Assembly (NCBI RefSeq): GCF_018812025.1
Contig: NC_063062.1
Span: forward strand, 36,225,228 to 36,289,227
DNA: 64,000 nucleotides
Direction: 5' to 3'
DNA from: Megalobrama amblycephala
Lineage: Eukaryota > Chordata > Actinopteri > Cypriniformes > Xenocyprididae
The notes below the pieces were generated by a model. That model searched no databases. It was given only the letters and a program-made list of their open reading frames with translations, and was not told the origin of the DNA. Numbering within the stretch: position 1 is the first letter of the stretch; every line of letters begins with the position of its first letter. Shown piece by piece: positions 44,593-56,279 of the stretch. Position numbers and translations under genes: made by a program.

Positions 44593-45158
44593 TGTCAGGT
44601 GACCCTAGATGACCCAGAGGCGAAGGTAATTCACAAAGTTTATTGTAGTCCCAATATACGAACAAAAACAGACTGGCAGGCGCTATGTAGCAAACACGCT
44701 GCAGCTGGAGAAACAAAGGAATTATCAGTAGCTTCCAGAGTCACAGATCCTCGACAGTTGTCCCACTGTAGTGAAGCGTAGAGTGACGGAGATGGTTCTG
44801 GCTGGCAGATAGTAGCAACCACGCCAGTAGACAGGTAGTTCTATATGGCTGAACTGGACAGCAGGAAATTAGGTCGGGCTCTGGACTGGGGCTGGGACTA
44901 ATAATAGCTACTAACACACACATAAATCTCATCAAGCACAAGAGCTAGGAGCATGTCACACAACAATTCCCGGACACAGACAAGAACAAAGAACAGGGAG
45001 AAGTATGCAGCGCAATCAGTGCGAAGACACAGAACAGGTGCATGCGCGAGAGTGCGAATGCCAGAGGTAATGGGGAACAGCTGAAATCAATGAAAGAAGA
45101 ACGATAGAGGGGATAAAAACACCCAAAAAACACGAGTGATCAAACCTGGCTTATGACA
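44593..45158 (-). repeat. Chromovirus 3' LTR
   Basis: 566 bp. On the minus strand it runs TGTCATAAGCC to CCTGACA, with an AATAAA near its end (complement of 'tttatt' at 44640). Pairs with 49437-50012; an 8-bp indel near 44960 is among the differences. Confidence 0.93.
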
Positions 45159-45160
45159 GT

Positions 45161-46076
45161 TCAACTCCCCTGAGGAGCACCCCCTGGTGCTCCCAAGGAA
45201 GAGGACTGGCGAGAGCGAAGGAAATCATCGATGAGCGAGCGGTCCAGGACGCCCCGGGCTGGAATCCAACTCCTCTCCTCAGGACCATAACTCTCCCAAT
45301 CGACGAGATACTGGTAGCCCCGACCTTGACGGCGCATGTCCAGCAGTCTCCTGACTCTGTAAATAGGAGAACCTTCAGCAAGAGCGGGACAGTGGGCAGG
45401 GCTGGTGGGCAGGAGCGCGAACGACCGGCTTAATACATGAGACATGGAAGACCGGGTGGACGCGCCTCAAATTAGGAGGCAATTTGAGCTTAACGGCCAC
45501 AGGACTAAGGACTTTGATTATGGGGAAAGGACCAATGAAACGTGGGGCCAGTTTACGTGATTCGGTCTGAAGAGGTAAATCCTTGGTGGATAACCAAACC
45601 TTTTGTCCACAAATATATCTGGGCCCTCTAACGCGACGACGATTGGCGGCGTGACGGGTACGCTCTCTATTTCGACATAAGGCGGATCTAACAGCTCTCC
45701 ACATACGTTGGCAACGGTGGATAAAAACTTGGACAGAGGGAATAGAAGTTTCAGTCTCCTGGGAGGGAAACAGAGGGGGCTGATACCCTAAAGAAGACTG
45801 AAAAGGAGATAACCCGGTAGCCGACGAGGGAAGAGAATTATGGGAGTACTTGGCCCAGGGGAGTTGCTCGCACCACGACGCTGGGTTACGGAAAGCCAAA
45901 GTACGAAACATGCGTCCTAAAATCTGGTTAGTACGTTCAGCTTGACCATTCGTCTGGGGGTGAAAACCTGAGGACAAGCTGGCAGTAGCCCCAATCAACC
46001 GACAAAATTCCTTCCAGAATTGTGAAGAAAACTGGGGACCTCTGTCTGAGACGATGTCAGTAGGGAGTCCATACAA
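45161..46076 (-). pseudogene. Chromovirus integrase core (late part) and chromodomain
   Basis: ORF 45375-46076 holds the second catalytic Asp in [11 protein letters not shown], the Glu region in [16 protein letters not shown], and the GPY/F-like [22 protein letters not shown]. After a frame change near 45390-45430, ORF 45161-45445 encodes a chromodomain (YQYLVDWESYGPEERSWIP), which in chromoviruses directs integration toward modified histones. The chromodomain identifies the lineage. Confidence 0.9.
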
Positions 46077-46095
46077 ACGAAAAACATTCTCAAAA

Positions 46096-47772
46096 TTATC
46101 TGTGCAGTTTCCTTGTCAAAGGGAGTTTACAAAGCGGTACGAAATGGGCTGCTTTAGAAAAGCGATCGACAATAGTGAGGATGACAGTGTTACCGTTAGA
46201 AGCAGGGAGACCAGTAACGAAGTCCATGGCCAGATGTGACCATGGACGAGACGGAATAGGAAGGGGTCTAAGGAGACCGGCGGGCGGAGAATTATTCGAC
46301 TTGGTCTGAGCACATACGGGACACGAAGAAACAACACGACACACATCGCGTATTCTAGAAGGCCACCAGAATCGTTGGTTTATGGACGCTAGGGTTCCTC
46401 TAACCCCTGGATGGATTACCAGCTTAGAGGAATTACCCCATCGGAGGACAGCGGGCTGCATGGTCGGAGGAACAAACAATTGATTAGGACGGCATCGTTT
46501 CGGAATTGAAACACCAGTAAGAGCGGTCTTGACTTGTCTCTCGATTCCCCAGGAAACGCCTGCCACAACGCAACCCTCTGGTAAGATAGGTTCAGTGGAA
46601 GAGGCGTCACCAGCGGAACCGAACTGCCGTAAAAGAGCGTCAGGCTTTGTATTCTTTGATCCGGGTCTATAGGAAATAGTGAAATCAAAACGTCCAAAAA
46701 AAAGCGCCCAAAGAGCCTGACAAGCGTTCAATCGTTTAGCAGACCGGATATATTCGAGGTTTCTATGATCCGTCCACACAATGAATGGAACAGAGGACCC
46801 CTCCAACCAGTGACGGCACTTGCCCAGAACTAAACGAATGGCGAGAAGCTCACGGTTACCGATGTCGTAATTTCGTTCGGCAGGCGAGAGGAGGTGCGAG
46901 AAGAACGCGCACGGATGAACCTTATTATCAGCGGAGGAATGCTGAGAAAGATCAGCGCCCACGGCAATATCAGAGGTGTCGACCTTGACAATAAATTGTT
47001 CGGTAGGATCAGGCATGATAAGAATGGGTGCTGAAGTGAACAGCTCCTTCAACTTGTCAAAAGCGCGTTGAGCTCCCTCAGTCCATTCAAATCGTTTCTT
47101 AGGCAAAGTGAGAGCTGTTAGAGATGCGGCAATGTGACTGAAATTAGCAATAAAATGACGATAAAAATGAGCGAATCCCAGAAAACACTGGAGACCAGTA
47201 CGAGAATCTGGGATGGGCCATTCCTTAACCGCACGTACCTTAGCAGGATCCATGCTGATGCCGTCAGCAGAGATTACCAAACCCAGGAAAGACACAGAAT
47301 GAGCATGAAAGACACATTTCTCTGCCTTAACTAAAAGCTTGTTCTCCAATAGACGCTGCAAGACACGACGAACGTGCTGGACATGCACCGCTAGAGATGG
47401 GGAAAAGATGAGAATATCGTCTAAATATATGAAAACAAAAATATTAAGCATGTCTCTCAGAATATCATTAACTAGGGCTTGGAAAACAGCCAGTGCGTTG
47501 ACCAGGCTGAACAGAAGAACCCGATATTCAAAGTGACAGAGAGGCGTGTTAAACTCCATCTTCCACTCATCTCCCTCTTTAATACGCACCAAATGGTAAG
47601 CGTTACGGAGGTCCAATTTGGTGAAAATGCGGGCCCCCTGAAGCAACTCAAAGGCGGAAGACATAAGGGGCAAGGGGTAACGATTCTTGACCGTTATGTC
47701 ATTCAACCCTCTATAATCAATACAGGGGCGCAACGAGCCGTCCTTCTTCTTAACAAAAAAAAAACCCAGCAC
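46096..47772 (-). pseudogene. Chromovirus reverse transcriptase, RNase H and integrase zinc domain
   Basis: A single open frame of 558 codons. RT motifs include [16 protein letters not shown] and YLDD (47416-47427). RNase H has [10 protein letters not shown] and [10 protein letters not shown]. The integrase zinc-binding domain ends in SCPVCAQTK, followed by the first catalytic Asp in [13 protein letters not shown]. Breaks occur at both ends: a poly(T) run (47753-47762 on the plus strand as A) upstream and a stop near 46096 downstream. Confidence 0.93.
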
Positions 47773-48559
47773 CAGCAGGAGAAGTGGAAGGAACGATAGT
47801 ACCGGCTGCCAGACTCTCAGATAAATATTTTTCGAGAGCTTCGCGCTCAGGGGCAGAAAGAGAGTATAAACGACCGTGGGGAGGAGTTGTACCGGGAAGT
47901 AGTTCTATACTACAATCATAAGGACGGTGTGGAGGTAGAAACGCATCCCGGGAACGACTGAAGACCGCCCGCAGATCGTGATACTCCTCCGGCACTCCGG
48001 ACAAATCACCAGGCTCCTCCTGCAACACAGATACAGAAGAGACAGGAGACACAGCAGATATAAGACATTGGACATGACAAGACAAATGCCAAGACTGAAT
48101 GGTTCCTTGTGACCAATTAACTTGTGGATTATGTTGAACGAGCCAAGGATGACCCAAAACTATAGGGGCAATAGTAGAACGAAAAATAGAAAAAGAAATA
48201 GTCTCTTGGTGGTTGCCTGAGATGATGAGACTCATAGGTGCAGTAATAAAGTGTATACTTGGCAGCTCACGGCCATCTAGCGCAAACACAGGAGTAGGGT
48301 CATCGAGTTTCAACAAAGGGACTTTCTCTTCACGAGCCCACTGCTTGTCCATAAAATTTCCCTCAGACCCAGAATCAATGAGAGCTTGGCATGTAGTAGA
48401 CGTTCCTGCCCACCGGAGCACAATGGGCAGAGTGGTGACTGATTTGGCAGGAGAAGAACTAGAAACAGCGCTCGACAGTATCCCCCAGTCTACTGGCGGG
48501 CATTCCCTTTTAGCGGGCAAACAGCCACCAGATGTCCCGAACGCCCACAGTACATGCAA
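47750..48559 (-). pseudogene. Chromovirus protease and N-terminal RT
   Basis: Aspartic protease with ALIDSGSEGNFMD, then the linker to RT ending [12 protein letters not shown] at the homopolymer. It overlaps the end of gag by 70 bp in another frame, which is compatible with a programmed frameshift in the active ancestor. The 10-base homopolymer at 47753-47762 has shifted the frame before the main RT block. Confidence 0.9.
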
Positions 48560-49419
48560 AGGTGATGGAGGATTCGATGCTGACGTTCAGCAGGCAAAAT
48601 GCAAATTCCAGCAGTCTGCATGGGCTCAGGAAACTGAGCGGCTTCAAACAAAACAGTCGCTGGTCCAGGTTGGGGTGGAGATGGAGCTTGTTGGGTTCCA
48701 CGGGCACGGCGTCGGATGTCAGCACGCTTCTCCAAATGGATAGCCAGTTCCACCAGCTGATCGAGGGCAGTTGGGACTTCTCGCGCATAGATCTCATCCT
48801 TAATCTCAGGACACAATCCTTCCAGAAACCGCGCCGTCAAGGCGGGCTCATTCCACTCACATGAAGCTGACAGAGTACGAAACTCTATTGAGAAGTCAGA
48901 AACTGAGCGTCCTCCCTGGCGTAAGACAGCGAGCTGGCGGGATGCTTCGCGTCCGCTTACGGAGCGGTCGAAAACCTTTACCATCTCCTCCCGGAACGCA
49001 GTGAAGGACTGACAGTATACCGCCTCCGCCTCCTAGACTGCCGTGGCCCAGTCTCACGCTCTCCCTGTCAGCAGAGAAATAACAAATGCAACCTTCGCAC
49101 GGTCGGTCGCATATGTAGTGGGTTGGAGAGAAAAAACAACTTCACATTGAGTTAGGAAGGCTTTGCATTCCGAGGGCTCACCGGCCTATCTTGGTGGGTT
49201 GTTCACTCTCGGTTCTGGGTCTTGGCTGGGAGGAGGAAAATCAGAAAGCTTATGACAGAGAAGTTGAAATTGGTGAGAATTGTTGAATTGGTCTGTCACT
49301 TGACCAATGAGGTTCTCAACTGCATGTCTTATCGCAGAGAGTTCCTGCTCATGATGACCGAGCATCGCTCCCTGCATCCTAACAGCAAAGTGAATCTGTG
49401 TTTCCTTCGCCGGGTCCAT
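48490..49419 (-). pseudogene. Chromovirus gag with three in-frame stops
   Basis: The ATG at 49419 begins MDPAKETQIHF, and one frame is maintained down to 48490, interrupted only by TAG (49186-49188), TGA (49054-49056) and TAG (49033-49035). The retrotransposon Gag domain spans about 48700-49180 (LPEIKDEIY-like region at 48780). It ends with a zinc knuckle CMYCGRSGHLVAVC. The stops are single-base nonsense changes, not indels. Confidence 0.9.
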
Positions 49420-49436
49420 TCTTGGTCCGGGAATTC

Positions 49437-50012
49437 TGTCAGGTGACCCTAGATGACCCAGAGGCGAAGGTAATTCACAAAGTTTATTGTAGTCCCAATA
49501 TATGAACAAAAACAGACTGCCAGGCGCTATGTAGGAAACACGCTGCAGCTGGAGAAACAAAGGAATAATCAGTAGCTTCACGAGTCACAGATCCTCGACA
49601 GTTGTCCCACTGTAGTGAAGCGTAGACCGATGGAGATGGTTCTGGCTGGCAGATAGTAGCAACCACACCAGTAGACAGGTAGTTCTGTATGGCTGAACTG
49701 GACAGCAGGAAATTAGGTTGGGCTCTGGACTGGGGCTGGGACTCAGAATGATAGCTGCTAACACACACATAAATCTCGTCAAGCACAAGAGCTAGGAGCA
49801 TGTCACACTCACGTACAACAATTCCCGGACACAGACAAGAACAAAGAACAGGGAGAAGTAGGCAGCGCAATCAGCGCGAAGACACAGAACATGTGCGTGC
49901 GCGAGAGCGCGAACGCCAGAGGTAATGGGGAACAGCTGAAATCAATGAAAGAAGAACGATAGAGGGGAAAAAACACCCAAAAAACACAAGTGATCAAACC
50001 TGGCTCATGACA
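49437..50012 (-). repeat. Chromovirus 5' LTR
   Basis: 576 bp, ends TG/CA on the minus strand. Followed on the plus-strand left side by 17 bases ('cttggtccgggaattc' region, 49420-49436) and the gag ATG, so the primer site must be within or very near these bases. Confidence 0.93.
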
Positions 50013-50017
50013 CTTTG

Positions 50018-50365
50018 GTTGCTTTCGCAGTATGCTTCGGGTCATTGTCCATCTGCACTGTGAAGCGCCATCCAATGAGTTCTGAAGCATTTGGCTGAAT
50101 ATGAGCAGACAATATTGCCCAAAACACTTCAGAATTCATCCTGCTGCTTTTGTCAGCAGTCACATCATCAATAAATACAAGAGAACCAGTTCCATTGGCA
50201 GCCATACATGCCCACGCCATGACACTACCACCAACATGCTTCACTGATGAGGTGGTATGCTTTGGATCATGAGCAGTTCCTTTACTTCTCCATACTCTTC
50301 TCTTCCCATCGCTCTGGTACAAGTTTATCTTGATCTCATCTATCCATAGGATGTTGTTCCAGTTT
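50018..50365 (-). pseudogene. Tc1 transposase, middle fragment
   Basis: Encodes the DDE-domain centre, with VWRSKGTAHDPKHTTSSVKH, GGSVMAWACMAANGTGSL and FTVQMDNDPKHTAKAT (second Asp in QMDNDPKH). It breaks off at about 50365, where 'gttgttccag' gives way to unrelated sequence. Confidence 0.88.
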
Positions 50366-50404
50366 ATGATGGGGATAATGATTCTATGATTACTAATAAA
50401 CATG

Positions 50405-51000
50405 TTAAAGCTAGGGTAGGCAATGTTTTTCACTTTCGGTTATACTGGTTGACACTCCTGATACATCTGGATAGCAATCAATAATAATGGTTTAAATATT
50501 AAAAACAAATGTACATATATCTTCTGTGGAAGTCTCAGGACCAAAAAACAGTCCAAATGCAATGTCCTACCTGCCTCCGCGCACGCTGCTGGGCAGACAT
50601 CACATGTCATTAATGCAAACATAAGGCTATGAAGAGTTGTAGACAGAACAAACAAATAGTAGCCATTTTACAGTTTCTCCCAAACCAAAACAAAAAGCTT
50701 ATGCTGCATTCATGCCATAACTACTATAATTAAGAGATGGCAACCAGTGACATTATACTTGTGGAGGCGTGGCTTTGGAGACGCTCTGAAGGGAGGGCTG
50801 GATGATTTCAAAGCTAGTTTGCTACTCTACTCTTACTCTACCTTTAAGCTTTTTTTCCATAGAAAAGCATTATAAAGAAACTACTGTGTCGGGTGCTTTT
50901 TTTTTCTTCTTTTGAGAGGTCATTTAAATATTTGTGGTTTGAGACAGATACAAAACTGACAGGCTATAGTGATATGGATGATTTGCCCGCAGGGCTCCAC
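50405..51000. repeat. Interspersed repeat starting 'aaagctagggtaggcaatg'
   Basis: The opening text is that of a common teleost miniature element. The right boundary is uncertain. No ORF supported. Confidence 0.4.
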
Positions 51001-51914
51001 ACCAATCATTTGAATGAAAACTATGAATAGCAACAGAGATGCAAACAGGTAAGGGGGGAAAATGGTGAGAACATTGCATGGGGCAGGGGGCATGCTCCAA
51101 AGATATTTGCTTTACATGCTCATTTGTAGTTGTTGTAAGATTTTTTTTTTTTTTTTTTTTTTACCTTATATTATGTCCAAAACTGTTATTTTTTTCACGA
51201 AAAACAAACAAACAAACAAACAAAACAAAAACAAAAAAACATTTGACCAAAATCAACACTGGGTCATGTTATAAAAGATGAAGTGCTATGCACGCTATTT
51301 AAGATGGTATTGGCTGATGAGACTGCAATTCTGCACTAAAATGCAAACTGTTTGCCCTCTTCCTCTTCACCGTTCCCAGACCTCAGACTTTAAATACATA
51401 AAATATCACCCTTTATAGACATAGTTTTTAAAGTAAAGAGTAAAGAAAGCGCTGTACAGTACTTATAGAAACAACCAAGTACCCTTGTAAGACCCCCCAA
51501 CCCCCTATAAAACACTTTTTATTGGATCTATTAAAAATCCCATAGGTGACATATTTTGATCTCAAAAAGGTGAGTTGTCACTGAAAGGTGAGGAATTTGC
51601 ATCTATTATAGCAAAGCTGGTTCTCAGTGGCGATTCTGGGTGCATCTGTTTGCCTGTAGGCCTATACAGTATGCATAGGGTGCCACCTTCAGTGTGGCAA
51701 AGCAAGGGACACCCATTCGTGCCTCCCAACCCAAAGACACACTGATCCCATTTTTTTTCGCCTGAATTATCAATTTTTCCCCCCATATTTGCCATTGAGC
51801 CTTGGAGAGCATCTTGTGTTTTATAGATGGACTTGAGCTTGACTTTTTTTTGGGGGGGGGGTTATGGCACATGATCTCAGACTTTGTCGCTATAGGGAAA
51901 CAAAGACACTAAAG
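51001..51914. other. Intergenic sequence with homopolymers
   Basis: Poly(T) at 51139-51162 and (CAAA)n at 51206-51236. No gene. Confidence 0.5.
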
Positions 51915-52175
51915 TGACAACACTGATCTGCCTGCATTGACACCATTGTATGCGGACTGAACAAAGTTGGACGATGACATCACTGTTTTCTCTAAAGCTG
52001 CTGTGGAGATAAATGTACTAAATAAATAACTAATGATTTTTTACATTGGAAATGAATCAACACTGAACTTACTTAAGCTGGACAATGACACTATGTTCCT
52101 GCTATCACTGTAAAGCTGCTTTGAAACAATCTGCATTGTAAAAAGCGTTAAATAAAGGTGACTTGACTAAAGTGT
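51915..52175 (-). repeat. Interspersed fish repeat, copy 3, opposite strand
   Basis: Contains 'ctgcctgcattgacac' and ends 'gcattgtaaaaagcgttaaat' / 'aaaggtgacttgac', the reverse complement of the copies at 16597 and 29356, with a diverged middle. Confidence 0.7.
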
Positions 52176-52429
52176 AATTATGCACTAATGAGCTTCTCTG
52201 CTATTTCTCGTGAAATTGCACTGCAAAGTCTTTATTTGTTTATTTAGTTATGTGTAGGCCCATGTGTAATCACATGATACCAAATATGGGGTGATACCAT
52301 AGGGAAGCCTTTAAAATGTATGTGTAAACATTATAATGTGGTTTTCAAACCCATATAAGGGTTGGTGGAGTTGGAAAGGTTAAACCAAAAAAACAACAAT
52401 TGAGAAACAAAACAAACTTTATTTTTATT

Positions 52430-52794
52430 CAAAATCTTATAGTTACAGAGACACAGCCCTAGCCCCATACTGAATAAGACATGTCATCAGGCAGAAATAA
52501 TAATATCAATGTGTGAGAACTTTAGAGGGCATGTGATGGCTATATTAGTCACCCATAACAACATCTCACTTCCTCGAATAATGTGAGTGTACCCGTTGTG
52601 TTGTTGCTATTGTTTATACTACATCTCTTCATTACATGATGCTTAAAATAATGTTTACCATGTGTGGTTATACTCTATGTGCAATTTATATAGTTTAATG
52701 ATAGAAATAGTAGTTGGTCACACATGGGACATCTGATATTTGAACTCTACGCTCTGTTCATTCTCACAGGAACTTCTGTTAAGAGGAAATGAGT

Positions 52795-52826
<32 letters not shown>

Positions 52827-52960
52827 AGATGCTGCTAGACACTTTTTCCACACCACAAACAGAAGGCAGAATAAAATGTGTTTCACAAAGATCTATCATT
52901 CCCAAAGTTTGTCTGTAATGTTTGTAACATTATTATACAGGCAGATGGCGCTATTTTCTT
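52430..52960 (+). repeat. Interspersed repeat, copy 2 (uninterrupted paralogue of 14.2-15.7 kb)
   Basis: Continuous across the position where copy 1 carries the TAAG-flanked element ('aagatctatcattcccaaag' at about 52900-52915). Contains a (TG)n expansion at 52797-52826. Confidence 0.78.
52797..52826. repeat. (TG)n microsatellite
   Basis: About 15 TG units inside the repeat. Confidence 0.9.
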
Positions 52961-53059
52961 TTATTTTACACCTCTGGAAACTTGCACCATTATATGCAAC
53001 ATTTAACTGTCCCTAGTAAAAAAGTTTAAATTTATATTAAAGGTTTAGCTCACCCAAAA

Positions 53060-53460
53060 ATAAAAATTCTGTCATTAAAGGTGCTAAAGAGGATCTTTTC
53101 GTCGACTGAGAAACCAAAGACTGTTAGTGAGTTTTTGAAATGAGCGCATGCGTAAGAACAACCCCCCTCCTTCACAGCTCATTTCGAGGGAACGCCTCCC
53201 AAAACTCGTGCACGAGTATTGGAACACGAGTGTTTACCACCGGCATTCGCTGTGTTGTGTTAGTGGATTCATTATGTCGGACTCACCGTAACTCATAATC
53301 TGCAGTTGTTACTCCTGTCTCCTGACAAAAACATTGCATGCGGCGCCTGTGGAGTGTGGAAAGTTACTGGAGCGCGCAGCCACGCACGTCTCACGCAAGG
53401 AACGTCATGGCAGTGATTGACAAGCCAGAGGGCCAATCCTTCCAGTGCACCTAGTAAATA
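53060..53460. repeat. GC-richer interspersed repeat
   Basis: The text 'aaaggtgctaaagaggatct' and 'attgacaagccagagggcca' resembles an abundant cyprinid miniature element. Ends not defined. Confidence 0.35.
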
Positions 53461-53474
53461 AATAAATTCCACAC

Positions 53475-53905
53475 CCTAAGACCTTCATTCATCTTTGGAA
53501 CACAAATTAAGATATTTTTGATAAAATCCAATGGCTCAGTGAGGCCTGCATTGACAGCAAGTTCAATTACACTTTCAAACGCCCAGAAAGGTACTAAAGT
53601 CTACAGTTCATGTGACTACAGTGGTTCAACCTTAATGTTATAAAGTGATGATAATACTTTTCGTGCACCAAAACAAAAACAAAATAACGGCTTTATTCAA
53701 CAATATTGAGTGATGTGTGATTTCAAAACACTGCTTCATGAAGCTTTGAAGCTTTACAAACTTTTGTTTCGAATCAGTGGTTCGGAGCGTGTATCAAACT
53801 TCCAAAGTCATGTGATTTCAGTAAACGAGGCTTCGTTACATCATAAGTGTTTCGAAATTTCAATGGTTCACGTGACTTTGGCAGTTTGATACGCGCTCTG
53901 AACCT
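53475..53905 (-). repeat. Interspersed repeat ('ggaacacaaattaagatatt' family)
   Basis: Recognised as a very common zebrafish-type repeat by 'ttcatctttggaacacaaat', 'ctacagttcatgtgactaca' and 'cacgtgactttggcagtttg'. No coding. Confidence 0.55.
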
Positions 53906-53949
53906 TAGAGTGCTTTTTGACACTTAAGTACTTAAATATATAGGCTATA

Positions 53950-54180
53950 TGTAATTTCATAACTATTGTCTTTGAAATTTTAATACAGCCCATTCATTTT
54001 CCATTATTAAGGTGCACATTTTAAAATTGTACTTAATTAAGAAGCAGTCATGAAAGTGAACTTTCTTTAAGTGCACTTAAGTGGCCTTTTATTTCATTAT
54101 CTGCAAGTACAGTTTTGAAGTACACTACAAGTGTAAATTTAATACAATTAAGCACATTTCTTTTTCACAAGGGATTACAA
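53950..54180. repeat. Repeat rich in 'agtgcactt', ending 'ttcacaaggg'
   Basis: Ends with 'aagcacatttctttttcacaa' and shares the end sequence with the element at 62146-62942. Confidence 0.5.
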
Positions 54181-54275
54181 AAGTGATGGCACCCATTAAT
54201 GTTTCCTCTTTTAAAGTCACGATTTGCTTTCACAGTCATGTACATATTCTGATACTTAAATACTTAAAGTTTAGA

Positions 54276-54659
54276 TTTCAGATAAACACTGTTCTTTTGA
54301 ACTTTCTATTCATCAAATAATCCTGAAAAAAAATATTGTACACAAATATTTTGTACAATTGTACACATTAAATGTTTCTTGAGCAGCAGATCATCATATT
54401 AGAATGATTTCTGAAGGATCATGTGACACTGAAGACTGGAGTAATGATGCTGAAAATTCAGCTTTGCATCACAGGAATAAATTACTTTGTGAAATATATT
54501 CAAATAGAAAACAGTTATTTTAAATTGTAATAATATTTCACAATATTACTGTTTTTTACTGTATTTTTAATTAAATAAATGTAGCCTTGGTGAGCAGACA
54601 AAACTTCTTTTAAAAACATTAAAAATCTTAGTGGTTCCAAACTTTTGGACTGTACTGTA
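54276..54659 (-). repeat. Interspersed repeat, third copy of the foldback family
   Basis: Closely matches arm 2 at 33110-33494, ending 'ttttggactgtactgta'. Followed by (TA)n at 54658-54677. Confidence 0.85.
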
Positions 54660-54677
54660 TATATATATATATATATA

Positions 54678-56270
54678 CCTTGATCTCTGTGGCAGATTTG
54701 TACATCTCAGAATGAATAGATCTCTTTGTTTTAAAGTATTAGTCTAGCCCTGAGATTCTTAACAGGCGACTGAACCTTCCTGAGGAAGACAGATTCTATC
54801 TTGTTATTAGCCAGCAGTTTGTTAATCCAGTGGGAGAGATGTGGGATATTTCTCTCTGATTTAAATTATGCTGACCTCGTGTGGTTGAAAGGAGAACTGC
54901 ATCATTTCAAGATACCCAAAGTATTGAGAAAACATGTATTTATCCCAGCTGATTAATCACAGTACATTAAGAAAATGTTGTATTACAAGTTTCCTAAAAG
55001 TTGTGTTTAATTATGTAGATGAGGCATTGTGTATTTAAACATGCACTAATTTCCAGAACAGGAATCTGAAAAATTCTTTAAAATTCTTGTTTCGTTTTGT
55101 ATAAGAGTTAAAAGTTTTTACCGAGTGGATTTTGGATCTGTTTTTTTATCTTTTTAACCCCACAGAAAAAACATTCAGAATATTGATAGGAATAAAACTG
55201 TAAAGTTTTGTGTGTGTAAAGCTGCTGAAGTGGGGAAAAAAACTCATCGCCTTTGTGTATTTTGGATGTTTCCTTTCCTCTAATCTGAAAGAAGACAAGC
55301 TATGGAAGCAAAATCTCAAAATTGAGCAGTGCCTGAAAAACAGTGGTTTTGCCTGGACTGTAGTGTCCTGTCCAAAGGAATATTATAGCTTTCCCAAACT
55401 TATGAATATCCCAGACAGAGCCTGTGTGTGCGTGTGTTTCTTTTTTTCACATATAAACCACAAGGTGGCAGTAGCTTCAAACTAAGTGTGTTGCATGAGT
55501 TGCCCTTGAAAACCCTTTTACAGAGATTTGGAGGAAAGACACAGAGTAGATATCAAAGCTTTATATATTTTACTAAAAAAACACACACCAGAGTGCATTC
55601 GGATGTTAAAATGGAAGGATTGTGCAAGTAGTCGTCAGACTGTGGTGATCTGAACTGAGAACGTAAACAGTGAAATCATGTTTTATGGAGTTTCCGTCTG
55701 CTTCTGAACATAAGTGATTAGGGTACCCAGATAAACACCCCCACCCCTCTCTCGGTTGCATCTGTGTACCCAGCAGTGTCTGGTAAGCTGCTCCGAAGAC
55801 CTACCGCTCTGCAATAGACTTGCAAATCACTCCTCCCTTCTGCCGCATCATTAGCATACAGATGTTGTTAAGAAAAGGGAGAGTTGCCTCACAAAGGAGC
55901 CCTGATGTGAGAAATGCCCCTGCATTTCATTTACTGCCCAGCCTGGTCTCAATGAAAGGCTGCGAGACCTTTGGCTATTGTCCATGACCGTGTGTGACAG
56001 TGGGATGTTTCTTAGCCTTCCATGCACAAATGCAGGAACAATGAGCAAAGCAACACACAAAAGCCTTCATCTGTTCACTTGTCCTTTGTGTGTGTTTTCA
56101 GCTTGAATAATTAAAAGAGCTGTCAAGTATGCATTTTTCTTTCTTTCAAGGAGGCAGATGGAAGGAGCAGCATTCAACCGCTTTTGAGTCGTGTTTAAAA
56201 TTAAATGCGAGCGAAGAAGTTTCACCAGAAGAGAGCAAAACGGTCAGCAGTTCATTCGAAAGGAAGGAGG
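54678..56270. other. Intergenic sequence between the repeats and the ZFP36-family 3'UTR
   Basis: Several short ORFs but none with domain or conservation-like features. Few repeats. Could hold regulatory sequence; nothing specific is seen. Confidence 0.4.
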
Positions 56271-56279
56271 CAAAGAATC

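Larger units (their letters stand above)
44593..50012 (-). mobile_element. Ty3/gypsy chromovirus with paired LTRs, inactive
   Basis: The element is 5.4 kb on the minus strand: 5' LTR 49437-50012, gag, protease, RT, RNase H, integrase, chromodomain, 3' LTR 44593-45158. The 5-bp target duplication CTTTG is at 44588-44592 and 50013-50017. The LTRs differ at roughly 20-30 positions plus small indels by eye (about 4-5%), so it is clearly older than the retrovirus at 2-10 kb. Multiple stops and frameshifts make it inactive. Confidence 0.95.
44093..50365 (-). mobile_element. Tc1-type transposon, minus strand, split by a chromovirus and truncated
   Basis: One terminal repeat is present at 44093 (CAGTCAGGTCCATAAATATT), with TA before it. 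The transposase reads on the minus strand in two pieces, 50018-50365 and 44330-44587, which become adjacent when the retroelement and one copy of CTTTG are removed. The opposite half of the transposon, including the N-terminus and second terminal repeat, is missing beyond about 50365, where another repeat begins. Confidence 0.88.

Noticed and set aside
47479..48743. Plus-strand ORFs at 47479-47799, 48213-48743 and nearby
   Set aside because: They are antisense to the chromovirus pol and gag, whose minus-strand reading has all the family motifs.
49484..49870. ORFs shared between 44640-45133 and 49484-50090 on the minus strand
   Set aside because: They fall within the two LTRs and are present twice for that reason.
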